A DNA stretch of 64,000 nt from Saturnia japonica (GCA_033032175.1 JAVKPJ010000052.1:1-64000); one strand, 5' to 3'; positions 18,666 through 28,908 are shown, counted from the first letter of the stretch. Translations and numbers: made by a program. The notes: generated from the letters alone by a model not told the origin.

Positions 18666-20842
18666 ATGAGCAAACCTTTTAAAAAAACCTCTGTAAATAT
18701 TGTAAATATACCTAGTTTTAAGAAGGACGAGGACGGTGGCTCCACTAGTGGAGTTACGTGCGAGGAGAGAAAAGTGGATGGTCGCGAAGGTGAATTCAAC
18801 CCCGTTGTGGCTATCGTAAGGGACCCTTCACTAGACAGGTTGTCAGTGTGTAGCGAGTCAAGCGAGGCCTCTATGGTGACGGTAGGGTCTTCTGAAAACC
18901 CTCTGTCTGGCGCTGAGGACGCTCCGCCAAGCTCCTTCTGGCGGAAAAGGAAGGTCGAAGGTGCTGACCAGACGCAAACGCCAGTTTCTATCCCCAAAAA
19001 GGGTAGGGGGCGGCCCCCAACTACAGGAGAATATGTGGGGTTGGCAAAGGTGAAGGAAGATTATATCCGGAAGAAAGAGGAGTTGCTTCGCTTAACAGCT
19101 GAAGAAGAGTTGGCGGAGGAGGCATCGCGGGCACGATACAACAGGTCCGCTAAAGAGATTGCCACTGCTCCCGGAGGAAGAGCTCTCCTCCCAATTAAGT
19201 GAAAGGGTGCTGGGCGACGTGGAGGTGATCCTCAAAGTCGCCAAAAAATCGGCGAACCTAAAAGGCACTTTCCAGAAGGCCCTCAAGGATGCGGCTGTGT
19301 CCATTAAGGATGCAGTGGAACAATACCGCAGTCGGACCACCACCGAGGAGTTGGCGAGGGTCCAAGCAGCGTACGCAAGGCTAGAGGAGACGAACACCAG
19401 ACAAGCGGAAGAACTGGCAGAGCTTCGGAAGGAGCTCACGTTAATGAGAGCAGACCTGAATAAGGTCCGCCAGCCATCGCCAGGAGCTGAAATCTCTCTA
19501 GTCACAGCGACAGAGACAGGACTGGACCCTTCAACTTCTCCGGCTCCAAGGAGGAGGGAGGAGTTTCCGCCGTTGCCAGGGAGGCCTCGGAGCGAGAATT
19601 CTGACATTGACCAGAAGTTCGAGCGCATACTCAACATAATGAGTGCTCGCTTCGAGGCCTTGGAGGATAGGCTTCTCCCAGAAAGACAACTCCGCCCTCC
19701 ATTGGCGGCGGATAGAAAGGCTGCGCAGATTGCGAAAACGAGAGCACCTAAAAGTGGTCCTCCGCGGCAGCCTGAATCCCGGCAAGCAGCTGAGAAGAAT
19801 GGCAGAGAAAAAGCGGGGAAAGCCGGTTCCAAGTCGACGACTACACCCGCCCCTCAAGCTTCCTACAGCGAGAAGGTGGCCACTCCTAAACCCACTCAAG
19901 GGGAGTGGGTGTTAGTAGGTAAGGGGGGTAAGGCCACAAAGAAGAATAAGAAAAAGGCGGCTACAAAAGCACCTCCAAAAAGGAACAGAGCCCCCAAACT
20001 TCGCACCTCCAAATCCACTGCGGTGGTTATAACACTTCAACCTGAGGCTGCGAAGAGGGGCATCACCTACAGGGAGGTGCTAACGAAAACATGGGAGCAG
20101 GTCGACCTTGGCGCTCTAGGCATTGAGGGCGTCAACTATAGAAGGGCGGCAACAGGGGCTGCCCTCTTAGAGGTTCCAGGTGCCACGAGTGATCTGCAAG
20201 CAGACGCCCTTGCAGAAAAAAATTAGGGCGTCCTTTCCAGCTGAGGATATACGAGTAACCAGGCCGATGAGGTGTGCAGACGTGCGCATCTCAGGCCTTG
20301 ATGACTCCGTTACAGTGGAGAAGCTAATTGCCGCCGTTGCACGTGCTGGGGAATGCCCCCCAGAGCACGTTAAGGCAACTGATCCACGCCCCAGCTTTGA
20401 TGGGGCTGGAACGGCCGTGGTTTCGTGCCCAGTGACGGTGGCCAAAAAACTCGGCGACGGCCGTAAGCTATTGGTGGGTTGGGTGTCGGCGCGAGTAAAA
20501 GTCTTGCAGCCCCGCTCACAGAGGTGTTTCCGCTGCCTTCAGGCCGGTCATCTGGGGGCAAAATGCTCCTCAGAAGTTGACTGCAGTGCACTCTGCTATC
20601 GCTGCAGTCAACCCGGCCATAAGGCGGCAGGCTGTACAGCGGACCCGCATTGTTTAATATGTGCAGGTGCGGGTAAACCTGCTGGGCACCGGGTGGGCGG
20701 CAAGACATGCGTTGCGTCGTCGCCACCCAAGAAAAGAAGGAGGGGGAAGAGGGGAAAAGCCCCGACACAGCCCCTGACCTCGTCGGCTGTTCCTAAAGCG
20801 CTGACGACGGTCCAGACGGAGGAGATGGAAGAAGCCAATTAA
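18666..20842 (+). pseudogene. E7 ORF1 (gag with AT-hook-like motif and three zinc knuckles), two frameshifts
   Basis: Start MSKPFKKTSVNIVN at 18666. Segments: 18666-19170, about 19159-20220, 20180-20842. The second break is in an A run (GCAGAAAAAAATTAG, about 20216-20222), a likely sequencing-error site. Order: N-terminus; RDPSLDRLSVCSESS motif; AT-hook core RGRP at residues 114-117 within KKGRGRPPTTGEY; charged helix; coiled-coil region (ERVLGDVEVILKVAKK...); ALEDRLLPE linker; RNA-binding-like domain (SGLDDSVTVEKL); three knuckles (CFRC, CYRC, CLIC). The AT-hook is absent from gag-only ORF1s. TAA at 20840-20842 is two bases before the ORF2 ATG. Confidence 0.9.
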
Positions 20843-20844
20843 TA

Positions 20845-23800
20845 ATGTCTATTCGTATTCTCCAAGGGAATCTGAACCACTGTGCCAGTGCGCAGGACCT
20901 GCTAGTCCAAAGCATGGCACAGTGGTCAATCAGCGTCGCCGTGATAGCCGAGCCATACTTTGTGCCGCCCCGAGATAACTGGGCGGGGGATCGAGATGGC
21001 TCGGTTGCCATTATTTCCCAGCCCGCCACTGGCTCCCCACCCTTCGCTACCATCAAGAAGGGCCAGGGATACGTGGCGGCGCGTCTCGGTGACATTGTGG
21101 TGGTGGGGGTGTACGCACCCCCTCGGTGGAGTCTCGCCGAATTTGAGGCTTTCTTGGTGGAGTTGGTCACTGTCGTCTCGGGCAGCCACCCTCGCCCCGT
21201 CCTAGTCCTCGGGGACTTCAACGCCAAATCTACGGCTTGGGGTTCCCCATCCACGGATAATAGGGGTGAGGCGCTGGAAGAGTGGGCCGTAACATCAGGC
21301 CTACTCGTCCTTAACAGGGGCTCCATAAACACGTGCGTGCGACCGCAGGGCGAATCCATAGTGGACATATCGTTCGCTAGCCCTGCAATAGCACGCCGTG
21401 TTCGGGACTGGAGAGTCCTGGAGGGGGTAGAGACACTTTCGGACCATCTATACATACAATTCGAAGTGTCCGCTCAGACCACGGGACGACCGGTCCCGAG
21501 AGCCCTGGAAGAGGACAGTCCACGTTGGGCTCTGGGACGCCTCGATCGCGAGGTGTTCCTCGAGGCTGCCATCGTGCAAGCCTGGGTGATGGATGGAACA
21601 CCCGAGAGGCCTGCCGATGTCGAAGATGGGGCGGAGCGACTGCGAGCCGCCGTGTCGCATATGTGTGACGCGGCGATGCCGAGAGTTGGGCGTCGTCCAG
21701 CTAAGCGCCAGGTGTACTGGTGGAACGCTGAAATCGCGCAGCTGCGCGCACTTTGCGTAGCAGCGCGCCGCCAGTACACCAGGATAAGGCGCAGACGACG
21801 TCATTCGCAGGTCGCAAGCCCCGGAGAGGCGGAGCTGCATGAGGGTTACAGAGCAGCTAAGCTCACCCACCGACGGGCCATTGAGCGCGCAAAAGCTCTG
21901 GCCAGAGAGGAATTCCTGGAGACGCTCAATCGGGATCCGTGGGGCCGCCCGTACAGGATGGTACGCGGCAAACTTCGCCAATGGGCCCCCCCGGTTACCC
22001 AGAGTCTCCAGTCAGAGTTCCTCGAGGAGGTGGTGAGCGCTCTGTTTCCCTCCAGGGAGGAGTTTTCACCTCCCCACATGGCTCCGCCCGCGGCCGAGCC
22101 CGACGTGGACCGAGACGACGTGCCCGACGTGACCCGGGAAGAATTGAGGGCGGCGGTGAAACGCCTCGCGGCCAAAAACACCGCCCCAGGGCCCGACGGC
22201 CTGCCTGGTCGAGCGTGGGTCCTGGCCCAAGAGGTCCTCGAGCCCCGACTATTGGGACTCCTCAGCGTGTGTCTGGAGCAGGGCCGGTTTCCGTCGAAGT
22301 GGAAAACCGGCCGTCTAGTCCTGCTCCAAAAGCCGGGGCGCCCGGCGGACTCGCCGTCCGCGTACCGCCCCATTGTGCTGCTCGACGAGGTGGGCAAACT
22401 CTTCGAGAGAGTGATTGCAAACCGCCTCGTCGGCCATTTAATGCACGTGGGGCCGGATTTGGCGTCGAACCAGTTCGGTTTCCGCAGAGGGCGCTCCACG
22501 ATTGACGCGATCGCGCAAGTGAGGAGTCTGGCGGAGGAGGCCATTGCTCGGGGCGAGGTGGTGATAGCGGTGTCTTTAGACATCGCAAATGCCTTTAACA
22601 CCTTGCCCTGGGCCACAATTAGAGAGGCGCTCCGATTTCACGGAGTGCCGTCCTACCTCCGCCGCATAGTCGGGGCGTACCTCTCCGAGAGGTATGTAGT
22701 CTTCCCGGGTCGGAGTGGAATGTGTCGGCGAGACGTCGTATCCGGTGTTCCCCAGGGGTCAGTTTTGGGCCCTCTTCTCTGGAACATCGGATACGACTGG
22801 GTGTTGCGCGGTGCGCTCCTCCGTGGCCTCAGTGTCGTATGTTATGCCGACGACACACTGGTCACGTCGAGAGCTAAGTCGCACCGCGAAGCCGCGATAT
22901 TGGTAACAGCTGGGGTGGCACACGTCGTCGGTCGGATTCGGCGTCTGGGACTAAAAGTGGCGCTGCAAAAATCTGAGGCTCTGTGTTTCCATGGGCCTCG
23001 GAATGCGCCACCGAGAGGGTCCCAGATCATCGTGGGAGGCGTCCCAATCGGCATCCAGTCCAATATGAAATATCTTGGACTCGTTCTGGATAGCCGATGG
23101 GACTTTGTAGAGCACTTGAGGCAGCTGACCCCCCGTCTTATGGGCGCTGCGGCCGCGTTAGCGCGGCTGTTGCCCAACCTGGGGGGTCCAAATTCCGCGT
23201 GCCGAAGGCTCTACATGGGGATCGTGCGGTCCATGGCCCTTTACGGGGCCCCGGTGTGGGCTGAGAACCTGGCGGCCCGTAATATCGCCGCTCTGCGCAA
23301 GCCGCAGAGAGCGATGGCCGTCAGAGCAGCCCGGGGATATCGCACGATCTCCTTCGAGGCAGCCTCCCTACTGGCCGGATCTCCGCCATGGGATCTGGAG
23401 GCGGAAGCCCTCGCGTCGCTCTACAGGTGGCGCGGGGAGGCGTTGGAGAGAGGAATACGACCTGCGCCTCGTGAGATCGAGGCGCGGAGGGCAGAGCTCC
23501 ACCAGATCATAGTCATGGCGGAGTGGGACCGACGACTGGAGCACCCCAGCGCCGGCGTGACGACCGTCGAGGCCGTGAGGCCTCATTTGACGGCGTGGGT
23601 ACGGAGGCGGCACGGCACCCTAACCTTCCGGCTGACGCAGGTGCTCTCGGGACACGGATGTTTCGGGAGTTACCTGTGTCGTATAGGCCGAGAGCCAACA
23701 ACTGGGTGCCATCATTGTGGCTGCGAGGTCGATAACGCGCAGCACACACTGACCGCCTGTCCCGCATGGGACTCGTCACGCCGCGACCTCATCGCGGCTA

Positions 23801-24003
23801 TAGGGCCCGATCTCTCACTCCCGACCGTCGTTTCGTCCATGGTTGCGAGTGAGAGCGGGTGGAACTCCGTCGCCTCATTCTGCGAGGACGTCATGCTCGC
23901 AAAGGAGGCGGCGGAGAGGGAGAGGGAGCAGACGTCAGAGCTCCCCTCCCGCGGTCGACGAACCCGGCGGCGTAGGGTCAGGAATGACCTCCTGCCGCCG
24001 TAA
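20845..24003 (+). CDS. E7 ORF2: endonuclease-reverse transcriptase of a telomere-targeted non-LTR retrotransposon (1052 residues)
   Basis: Intact. Residues 1-210 are an APE-type endonuclease: N9 (QGNLN), E36 (AEPY), Y90, D124/N126 (GDFNAKS), D174 (VDISFAS) and SDH at 199-201. The central part is the reverse transcriptase: FRRGRSTIDA, catalytic D579 in SLDIANAF, GVPQGSVLGP from 634, and the active-site YADD at 667-670. A C-terminal zinc motif C955-X2-C958-X8-H967-X4-C972 and a basic tail (RRTRRRRVRNDLLPP) follow. No RNase H domain. This is the standard layout of R1-clade/TRAS-type ORF2; it nicks TTAGG repeats and primes cDNA synthesis there. ORF1 stop and ORF2 start are arranged TAATAATG, suggesting termination-reinitiation as described for SART1. 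It may also mobilise the gag-only elements. Confidence 0.97.
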   Translation: MSIRILQGNLNHCASAQDLLVQSMAQWSISVAVIAEPYFVPPRDNWAGDRDGSVAIISQPATGSPPFATIKKGQGYVAARLGDIVVVGVYAPPRWSLAEFEAFLVELVTVVSGSHPRPVLVLGDFNAKSTAWGSPSTDNRGEALEEWAVTSGLLVLNRGSINTCVRPQGESIVDISFASPAIARRVRDWRVLEGVETLSDHLYIQFEVSAQTTGRPVPRALEEDSPRWALGRLDREVFLEAAIVQAWVMDGTPERPADVEDGAERLRAAVSHMCDAAMPRVGRRPAKRQVYWWNAEIAQLRALCVAARRQYTRIRRRRRHSQVASPGEAELHEGYRAAKLTHRRAIERAKALAREEFLETLNRDPWGRPYRMVRGKLRQWAPPVTQSLQSEFLEEVVSALFPSREEFSPPHMAPPAAEPDVDRDDVPDVTREELRAAVKRLAAKNTAPGPDGLPGRAWVLAQEVLEPRLLGLLSVCLEQGRFPSKWKTGRLVLLQKPGRPADSPSAYRPIVLLDEVGKLFERVIANRLVGHLMHVGPDLASNQFGFRRGRSTIDAIAQVRSLAEEAIARGEVVIAVSLDIANAFNTLPWATIREALRFHGVPSYLRRIVGAYLSERYVVFPGRSGMCRRDVVSGVPQGSVLGPLLWNIGYDWVLRGALLRGLSVVCYADDTLVTSRAKSHREAAILVTAGVAHVVGRIRRLGLKVALQKSEALCFHGPRNAPPRGSQIIVGGVPIGIQSNMKYLGLVLDSRWDFVEHLRQLTPRLMGAAAALARLLPNLGGPNSACRRLYMGIVRSMALYGAPVWAENLAARNIAALRKPQRAMAVRAARGYRTISFEAASLLAGSPPWDLEAEALASLYRWRGEALERGIRPAPREIEARRAELHQIIVMAEWDRRLEHPSAGVTTVEAVRPHLTAWVRRRHGTLTFRLTQVLSGHGCFGSYLCRIGREPTTGCHHCGCEVDNAQHTLTACPAWDSSRRDLIAAIGPDLSLPTVVSSMVASESGWNSVASFCEDVMLAKEAAEREREQTSELPSRGRRTRRRRVRNDLLPP

Positions 24004-24240
24004 AAACGGCCTGCGGGTGTCGGACGCGGGCACGTCCTTCGCCCTTGCAGCCAATGCACAGGCCCGAGGCGAGGCGCATCAGTGTTCGATGCGCCCCTCG
24101 TAGGTTCGTCGGAGGGTGTCACACATCTCGACCCCTCAGACCGCTGAAGGTGGCCCCTTATGAGGGGCCTACACCCGTCGGGCGAGTAGAAGTAATGCGC
24201 AAGCTGTCCCTACTCCCCGGCCAAATGGGTGAAAGAGGAA

Positions 24241-24329
24241 CACCGTGGGGTTTTAGTCAGTAAGAGTCTGACATACCCCTCTCGAGCTGCCCGGCTCGAG
24301 AGGCGGATCCATGTAGGATTTCCCCACGT
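24241..24329 (+). other. E7 3'-terminal three-stem RNA structure (TA reference)
   Basis: Closing stem CGTGGGG (24244-24250) with CCCCACG (24322-24328). Arm 1 GTCAG (24256-24260) with CTGAC (24268-24272). Arm 2 CTCTCGAGC (24279-24287) with GCTCGAGAG (24294-24302), a perfect 9 bp. The poly(A) starts two bases later. Confidence 0.82.
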
Positions 24330-24352
24330 AAACAAAAAAAAAAAAAAAAAAA

Positions 24353-24456
24353 GGTTAGGTTAGGTTAGGTTAGGTTAGGTTAGGTTAGGTTAGGTTAGGT
24401 TAGGTTAGGTTAGGTTAGGTTAGGTTAGGTTAGGTTAGGTTAGGTTAGGTTAGGTT
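24353..24456 (+). repeat. Longest TTAGG array in the window (about 21 units)
   Basis: 104 nt of perfect repeat between E7 poly(A) and truncated E8. Confidence 0.97.
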
Positions 24457-26456
24457 CTCCAGTCAGAGTTCCTCGAGGAGGTGGTGAGCGCTCTGTTTCC
24501 CTCCAGGGAGGAGTTTTCACCTCCCCACATGGCTCCGCCCGCGGCCGAGCCCGACGTGGACCGAGACGACGTGCCCGACGTGACCCGGGAAGAATTGAGG
24601 GCGGCGGTGAAACGCCTTGCGGCCAAAAACACCGCCCCAGGGCCCGACGGCCTGCCTGGTCGAGCGTGGGTCCTGGCCCAAGAGGTCCTCGAGCCCCGAC
24701 TATTGGGACTCCTCAGCGTGTGTCTGGAGCAGGGCCGGTTTCCGTCGAAGTGGAAAACCGGCCGTCTAGTCCTGCTCCAAAAGCCGGGGCGCCCGGCGGA
24801 CTCGCCGTCCGCGTACCGCCCCATTGTGCTGCTCGACGAGGTGGGCAAACTCTTCGAGAGAATGATTGCAAACCGCCTCGTCGGCCATTTAACGCACGTG
24901 GGGCCGGATTTGGCGTCGAACCAGTTCGGTTTCCGCAGAGGGCGCTCCACGATTGACGCGATCGCGCAAGTGAGGAGTCTGGCGGAGGAGGCCATTGCTC
25001 GGGGCGAGGTGGTGATAGCGGTGTCTTTAGACATCGCAAATGCCTTTAACACCTTGCCCTGGGCCACAATTAGAGAGGGCGCTCCGATTTCACGGAGTGC
25101 CGTCCTACCTCCGCCGCATAGTCGGGGCGTACCTCTCCGAGAGGTATGTAGTCTTCCCGGGTCGGAGTGGAATGTGTCGGCGAGACGTCGTATCCGGTGT
25201 TCCCCAAGGGTCAGTTTTGGGCCCTCTTCTCTGGAACATCGGATACGACTGGGTGTTGCGCGGTGCGCTCCTCCGTGGCCTCAGTGTCGTATGTTATGCC
25301 GACGACACACTGGTCACGTCGAGAGCTAAGTCGCACCGCGAAGCCGCGATATTGGTAACAGCTGGGGTGGCACACGTCGTCGGTCGGATTCGGCGTCTGG
25401 GACTAAAAGTGGCGCTGCAAAAATCTGAGGCTCTGTGTTTCCATGGGCCTCGGAATGCGCCACCGAGAGGGTCCCAGATCATCGTGGGAGGCGTCCCAAT
25501 CGGCATCCAGTCCAATATGAAATATCTTGGACTCGTTCTGGATAGCCGATTGGACTTTGTAGAGCACTTCAGGCAGCTGACCCCCCGTCTTATGGGCGCT
25601 GCGGCCGCGGTTAGCGCGGCTGTTGCCCAACCTGGGGGGTCCAAATTCCGCGTGCCGAAGGCTCTACATGGGGATCGTGCGGTCCATGGCCCTTTACGGG
25701 GCCCCGGTGTGGGCTGAGAACCTGGCGGCCCGTAATATCGCCGCTCTGCGCAAGCCGCAGAGAGCGATGGCCGTCAGAGCAGCCCGGGGATATCGCACGA
25801 TCTCCTTCGAGGCAGCCTCCCTACTGGCCGGATCTCCGCCATGGGATTTGGAGGCGGAAGCCCTCGCGTCGCTCTACAGGTGGCGCGGGGAGGCGTTGGA
25901 GAGAGGAATACGACCTGCGCCTCGTGAGATCGAGGCGCGGAGGGCAGAGCTCCACCAGATCATAGTCATGGCGGAGTGGGACCGACGACTGGAGCACCCC
26001 AGCGCCGGCGTGACGACCGTCGAGGCCGTGAGGCCTCATTTGACGGCGTGGGTACGGAGGCGGCACGGCACCCTAACCTTCCGGCTGACGCAGGTGCTAT
26101 CGGGACACGGATGTTTCGGGAGTTACCTGTGTCGTATAGGCCGAGAGCCAACAACTGGGTGCCATCATTGTGGCTGCGAGGCCGATAGCGCGCAGCACAC
26201 ACTGACCGCCTGTCCCGCATGGGACTCGTCACGCCGCGACCTCATCGCGGCTATAGGGCCCGATCTCTCACTCCCGACCGTCGTTTCGTCCATGGTTGCG
26301 AGTGAGAGCGGGTGGAACTCCGTCGCCTCATTCTGCGAGGACGTCATGCTCGCAAAGGAGGCGGCGGAGAGGGAGAGGGAGCAGACGTCAGAGCTCCCCT
26401 CCCGCGGTCGACGAACCCGGCGGCGTAGGGTCAGGAATGACCTCCTGCCGCCGTAA
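24457..26456 (+). pseudogene. E8 ORF2 fragment (RT and C-terminus), two frameshifts
   Basis: It starts LQSEFLEEVVSALF and holds the whole RT and zinc motif but no endonuclease. One extra G near 25078 (GAGAGGGCGC versus GAGAGGCGC in E7) moves it into the 25040-25610 frame, which has YADD. An extra G near 25609 (GCCGCGGTTAGC) moves it into the 25623-26456 frame. Otherwise almost identical to E7. Confidence 0.92.
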
Positions 26457-26693
26457 AAACGGCCTGCGGGTGTCGGACGCGGGCACGTCCTTCGCCCTTG
26501 CAGCCAATGCACAGGCCCGAGGCGAGGCGCATCAGTGTTCGATGCGCCCCTCGTAGGTTCGTCGGAGGGTGTCACACATCCCGACCCCTCAGACCGCTGA
26601 AGGTGGCCCCTTATGAGGGGCCTACACCCGTCGGGCGAGTAGAAGTAATGCGCAAGCTGTCCCTACTCCCCGGCCAAATGGGTGAAAGAGGAA

Positions 26694-26780
26694 CACCGTG
26701 GGGTTTTAGTCAGTAAGAGTCTGACATACCCCTCTCGAGCTGCCCGGCTCGGGAGGCGGATCCATGCAGGATTTCCCCAC

Positions 26781-26782
<2 letters not shown>
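26694..26782 (+). other. E8 3'-terminal three-stem RNA structure
   Basis: As in E7, with a G-U pair in the second arm (GCTCGGGAG). Confidence 0.77.
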
Positions 26783-26817
<35 letters not shown>

Positions 26818-26819
<2 letters not shown>

Positions 26820-26864
26820 TTAGGTTAGGTTAGGTTTTAAAGGTTAGGTTAGGGGTTTTAGGTT
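26818..26864 (+). repeat. Degenerate TTAGG repeat before the gap
   Basis: GGTTAGG units interrupted by TTTTAAA and GGGGTTTTAGG. This is the only irregular array in the window and it ends at the N run, so it may be poor assembly. Confidence 0.8.
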
Positions 26865-26964
26865 NNNNNNNNNNNNNNNNNNNNNNNNNNNNNNNNNNNN
26901 NNNNNNNNNNNNNNNNNNNNNNNNNNNNNNNNNNNNNNNNNNNNNNNNNNNNNNNNNNNNNNNN
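26865..26964. other. Assembly gap of exactly 100 N
   Basis: A run of 100 N, the usual placeholder for unknown gap size. Order and copy number across it are not secured. Confidence 0.99.
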
Positions 26965-28072
26965 AGCCGCGATAATTGGGCAACCGCTGGGGTGGCACAC
27001 GTCGTCGGGCGGATCCGGCGTCTGGGACTAAATGTGGCGCTGCAAAAATCTGAGGCTCTGTGTTTCCATGGACCTCGGAATGCGCCACCGAGAGGGTCCC
27101 AGATCATCGTGGGAGCGTCCCAATCGGCATCCAGTCCAATATGAAATATCTTGGACTCGTTCTGGATACCGATGGGACTTTGTGGAGCACTTCAGGCAGC
27201 TGACCCCCCGTCTTATGGGCGCTGCGCTGCGTTAGCGCGGCTGTTGCCCAACCTTGGGGGTCCAAATTCCGCTTGCCGAAAGCTCTACATGGGGGTCGTG
27301 CGGTCTATGGCCCTTTACGGGGCCCCGGTGTGGGCTGAGAACCTGGCGGCCCGTAATATCACCGCTCTGCGCAAACCGCAGAGAGCGATGGCCGTCAGAG
27401 CAGCCCGGGATATCGCACGATCTCCTTCGAGGCAGCCTCCCTACTGGCCGGATCTCCGCCATGGGATCTGGAGGCGAAAGCCCTCGCGTCGCTCTACAGG
27501 TGGCGCGGGAGGCGTTTGAGAGAGGAAGACGACCTGCGCCTCGTGAGATCGACGCGGAGGGCAGAGCTCCACCAAGATCCAGGTCATGGCGGAGTGGGAC
27601 CGACGACTGGAGCACCCCAGCGCCGGCGTGACGACCGTCGAGGCCGTGAGGCCTCATTTGACAGCATGGGTACGGCGGCAACGGCACCTAACCTTCCGGC
27701 TGACGCAGGTGCTCTCGGGACAACGGATGTTTCGGAGTTACCTGTGTCGCATAGGCCGTGAGCCAGCAACTGGGTGCCATCATTGTAGCTGCGTGGTCGA
27801 TAACGCGCAGCACACACTGGCCGCCTGTCCCGCATGGACTCGTCACGCCGCGACCTCATCGCGCTATAGGGCCCGATCTCTCACTACTCCGACCGTCGTT
27901 TCATCCATGGTCGCGGGTGAGAGCGGGTGGAACTCCGTCGCCTCATTCTGCGAGGACGTCATGCTCGCAAAGGAGGCGGCGGAGAGGGAGAGGGAGCAGA
28001 CGTCAGAGCTCCCCTCCCGCGGTCGACGAACCCCGGCGGCGCAGGGTCAGGAATGACCTCCTGCCGCCGTAA
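26965..28072 (+). pseudogene. E9 ORF2 C-terminal fragment, many single-base deletions
   Basis: The same region as E4 but with about ten one-base losses in 1.1 kb (for example GTGGGAGCGTCCC for GTGGGAGGCGTCCC near 27109, CTGGATACCGATGG near 27164, and others near 27226, 27409, 27510 and 27725), so no long frame survives. The tail NDLLPP and its stop (28072) are present. The density of indels beside the gap suggests low-quality consensus. Confidence 0.85.
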
Positions 28073-28309
28073 AAACGGCCTGCGGCGTCGGACGCGGGCA
28101 CGTCCTTCGCCCTTGCAGCTAACGCACAGGCCCGAGGCGTGGCGCATCAGTGTTCGATGCGCCCCTCGTAGGTTCGTCGGAGGGTGTCACACACCTCGAC
28201 CCCTCAGACCGCTGAAGGTGGCCCCTTATGAGGGGCCTACACCCGTCGGGCGAGTAGAAGTAATGCGCAAGCTGTCCCTACTCCCCGGCCAAATGGGTGA
28301 AAGAGGAAC

Positions 28310-28397
28310 ACCGTGGGGTTTTAGTCAGTAAGAGTCTGACATACCCCTCTCGAGCTGCCCGGCTCGGGAGGCGGATCCATGCAGGATTTCCCCACGT
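28310..28397 (+). other. E9 3'-terminal three-stem RNA structure
   Basis: TA-type stems GTGGGG/CCCCAC and GTCAG/CTGAC retained. Confidence 0.75.
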
Positions 28398-28417
28398 AAA
28401 AAAAAAAAAAAAAAAAA

Positions 28418-28768
28418 GGCGTGATGAGGTACTTGTATCTCTGATCTGCAGGGGGTGGACCCACAGGCGCAATACAGCTCTTTCCTTTCGGAGAGAGCCT
28501 TAGCCTGCCACCTCAAGACCGTAGTGCGTGGTGAAGAGCCACATCCTTCTCGAGGTGACCCTGTCTCGCTGAACACTACGGATCTAGGCTGGAGAGCCGA
28601 TAAACACTCCTGGGTGTGGCGTGTGAGCAGCGCACACAGTACCGGTTGGGGCCGACGAGGACTCAAGTTGAGTCCCAAGGGCCCATTTCCGGACAGCGGC
28701 TGGCGGGACTGGTGGTCTTCATACTGGCCGGCAGGCGTACTGCGAACTGGAGGAGGAGTTAAAAAAGG
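28418..28768 (+). promoter_or_regulatory. E10 5' UTR
   Basis: The first about 180 nt are TB-specific. From about 28600 the leader matches alpha (CTGGGTGTGGCGTGTGAGCAGCG..., GGACTCA/TGAGTCC, GGGACTGG...). No ribozyme-like fold was recognised. Confidence 0.45.
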
Positions 28769-28897
28769 ATGGACGGTACAAATATAATAGTACTACCCCA
28801 GGAGGGTACCAGCTCCTCAGGAGTTGGAGAATCCCTCCCCGGGCTTAACCCGGGCTGCCCCACGTTTTCTGGGGGGGCAGATTTGTACATGAACTGA
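28769..28897 (+). CDS. E10 short leading ORF (42 codons) over the first PQEGT block
   Basis: It starts MDGTNIIVLPQEGTSSSG and stops after DLYMN. In E13 the same block is in frame with the rest of ORF1. Here the G run is 7 (8 in E13), which closes the frame early. It is probably the broken N-terminus of ORF1, not a separate gene. Confidence 0.5.
   Translation: MDGTNIIVLPQEGTSSSGVGESLPGLNPGCPTFSGGADLYMN
28792..28879 (+). other. E10 PQEGT structured block, first copy
   Basis: Stem CCGGGC/CCCGGG replaces the alpha CCGAGC/GCTCGG, a compensatory change. AGCTCC/GGAGTT has one G-U. Confidence 0.62.
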
Positions 28898-28908
28898 ACT
28901 TAAATACG

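Larger units (their letters stand above)
18168..24352 (+). mobile_element. E7: full-length autonomous TA element (TRAS-like), intact ORF2
   Basis: 6.2 kb: ribozyme, 5' UTR (18246-18665), ORF1 (two frameshifts), ORF2 (intact), 3' UTR (24004-24329), and a poly(A) with one internal C (24330-24352). The 5' junction GGTT/element and 3' junction poly(A)/GGTTAGG fit the nick sites known for the TRAS1 endonuclease. It is the only element here able, on sequence, to encode a complete reverse transcriptase, and the reference copy for E4, E8, E9, E11 and E12. Confidence 0.95.
24457..26817 (+). mobile_element. E8: 5'-truncated TA element (2.4 kb)
   Basis: It begins within ORF2, at the point equal to 22009 of E7; a T shared with the telomeric GGTT may be microhomology. 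3' UTR 26457-26782, poly(A) of 35 (26783-26817). Confidence 0.93.
26965..28417 (+). mobile_element. E9: TA 3' fragment after the gap
   Basis: It enters ORF2 just after the YADD region; its 5' end is hidden by the gap. 3' UTR 28073-28397, poly(A) of 20 (28398-28417). It may or may not have been full length. Confidence 0.88.

Noticed and set aside
21846..22616. Long minus-strand ORFs antisense to ORF2 (also 38054-39304, 24450-25067, 14212-14979)
   Set aside because: GC-rich shadow frames of the + strand reverse transcriptase and gag; they recur wherever the same element recurs and show no independent motifs.
24353..24456. Possible CRISPR or satellite array
   Set aside because: Uninterrupted 5-nt telomeric repeat without spacers; eukaryotic context.
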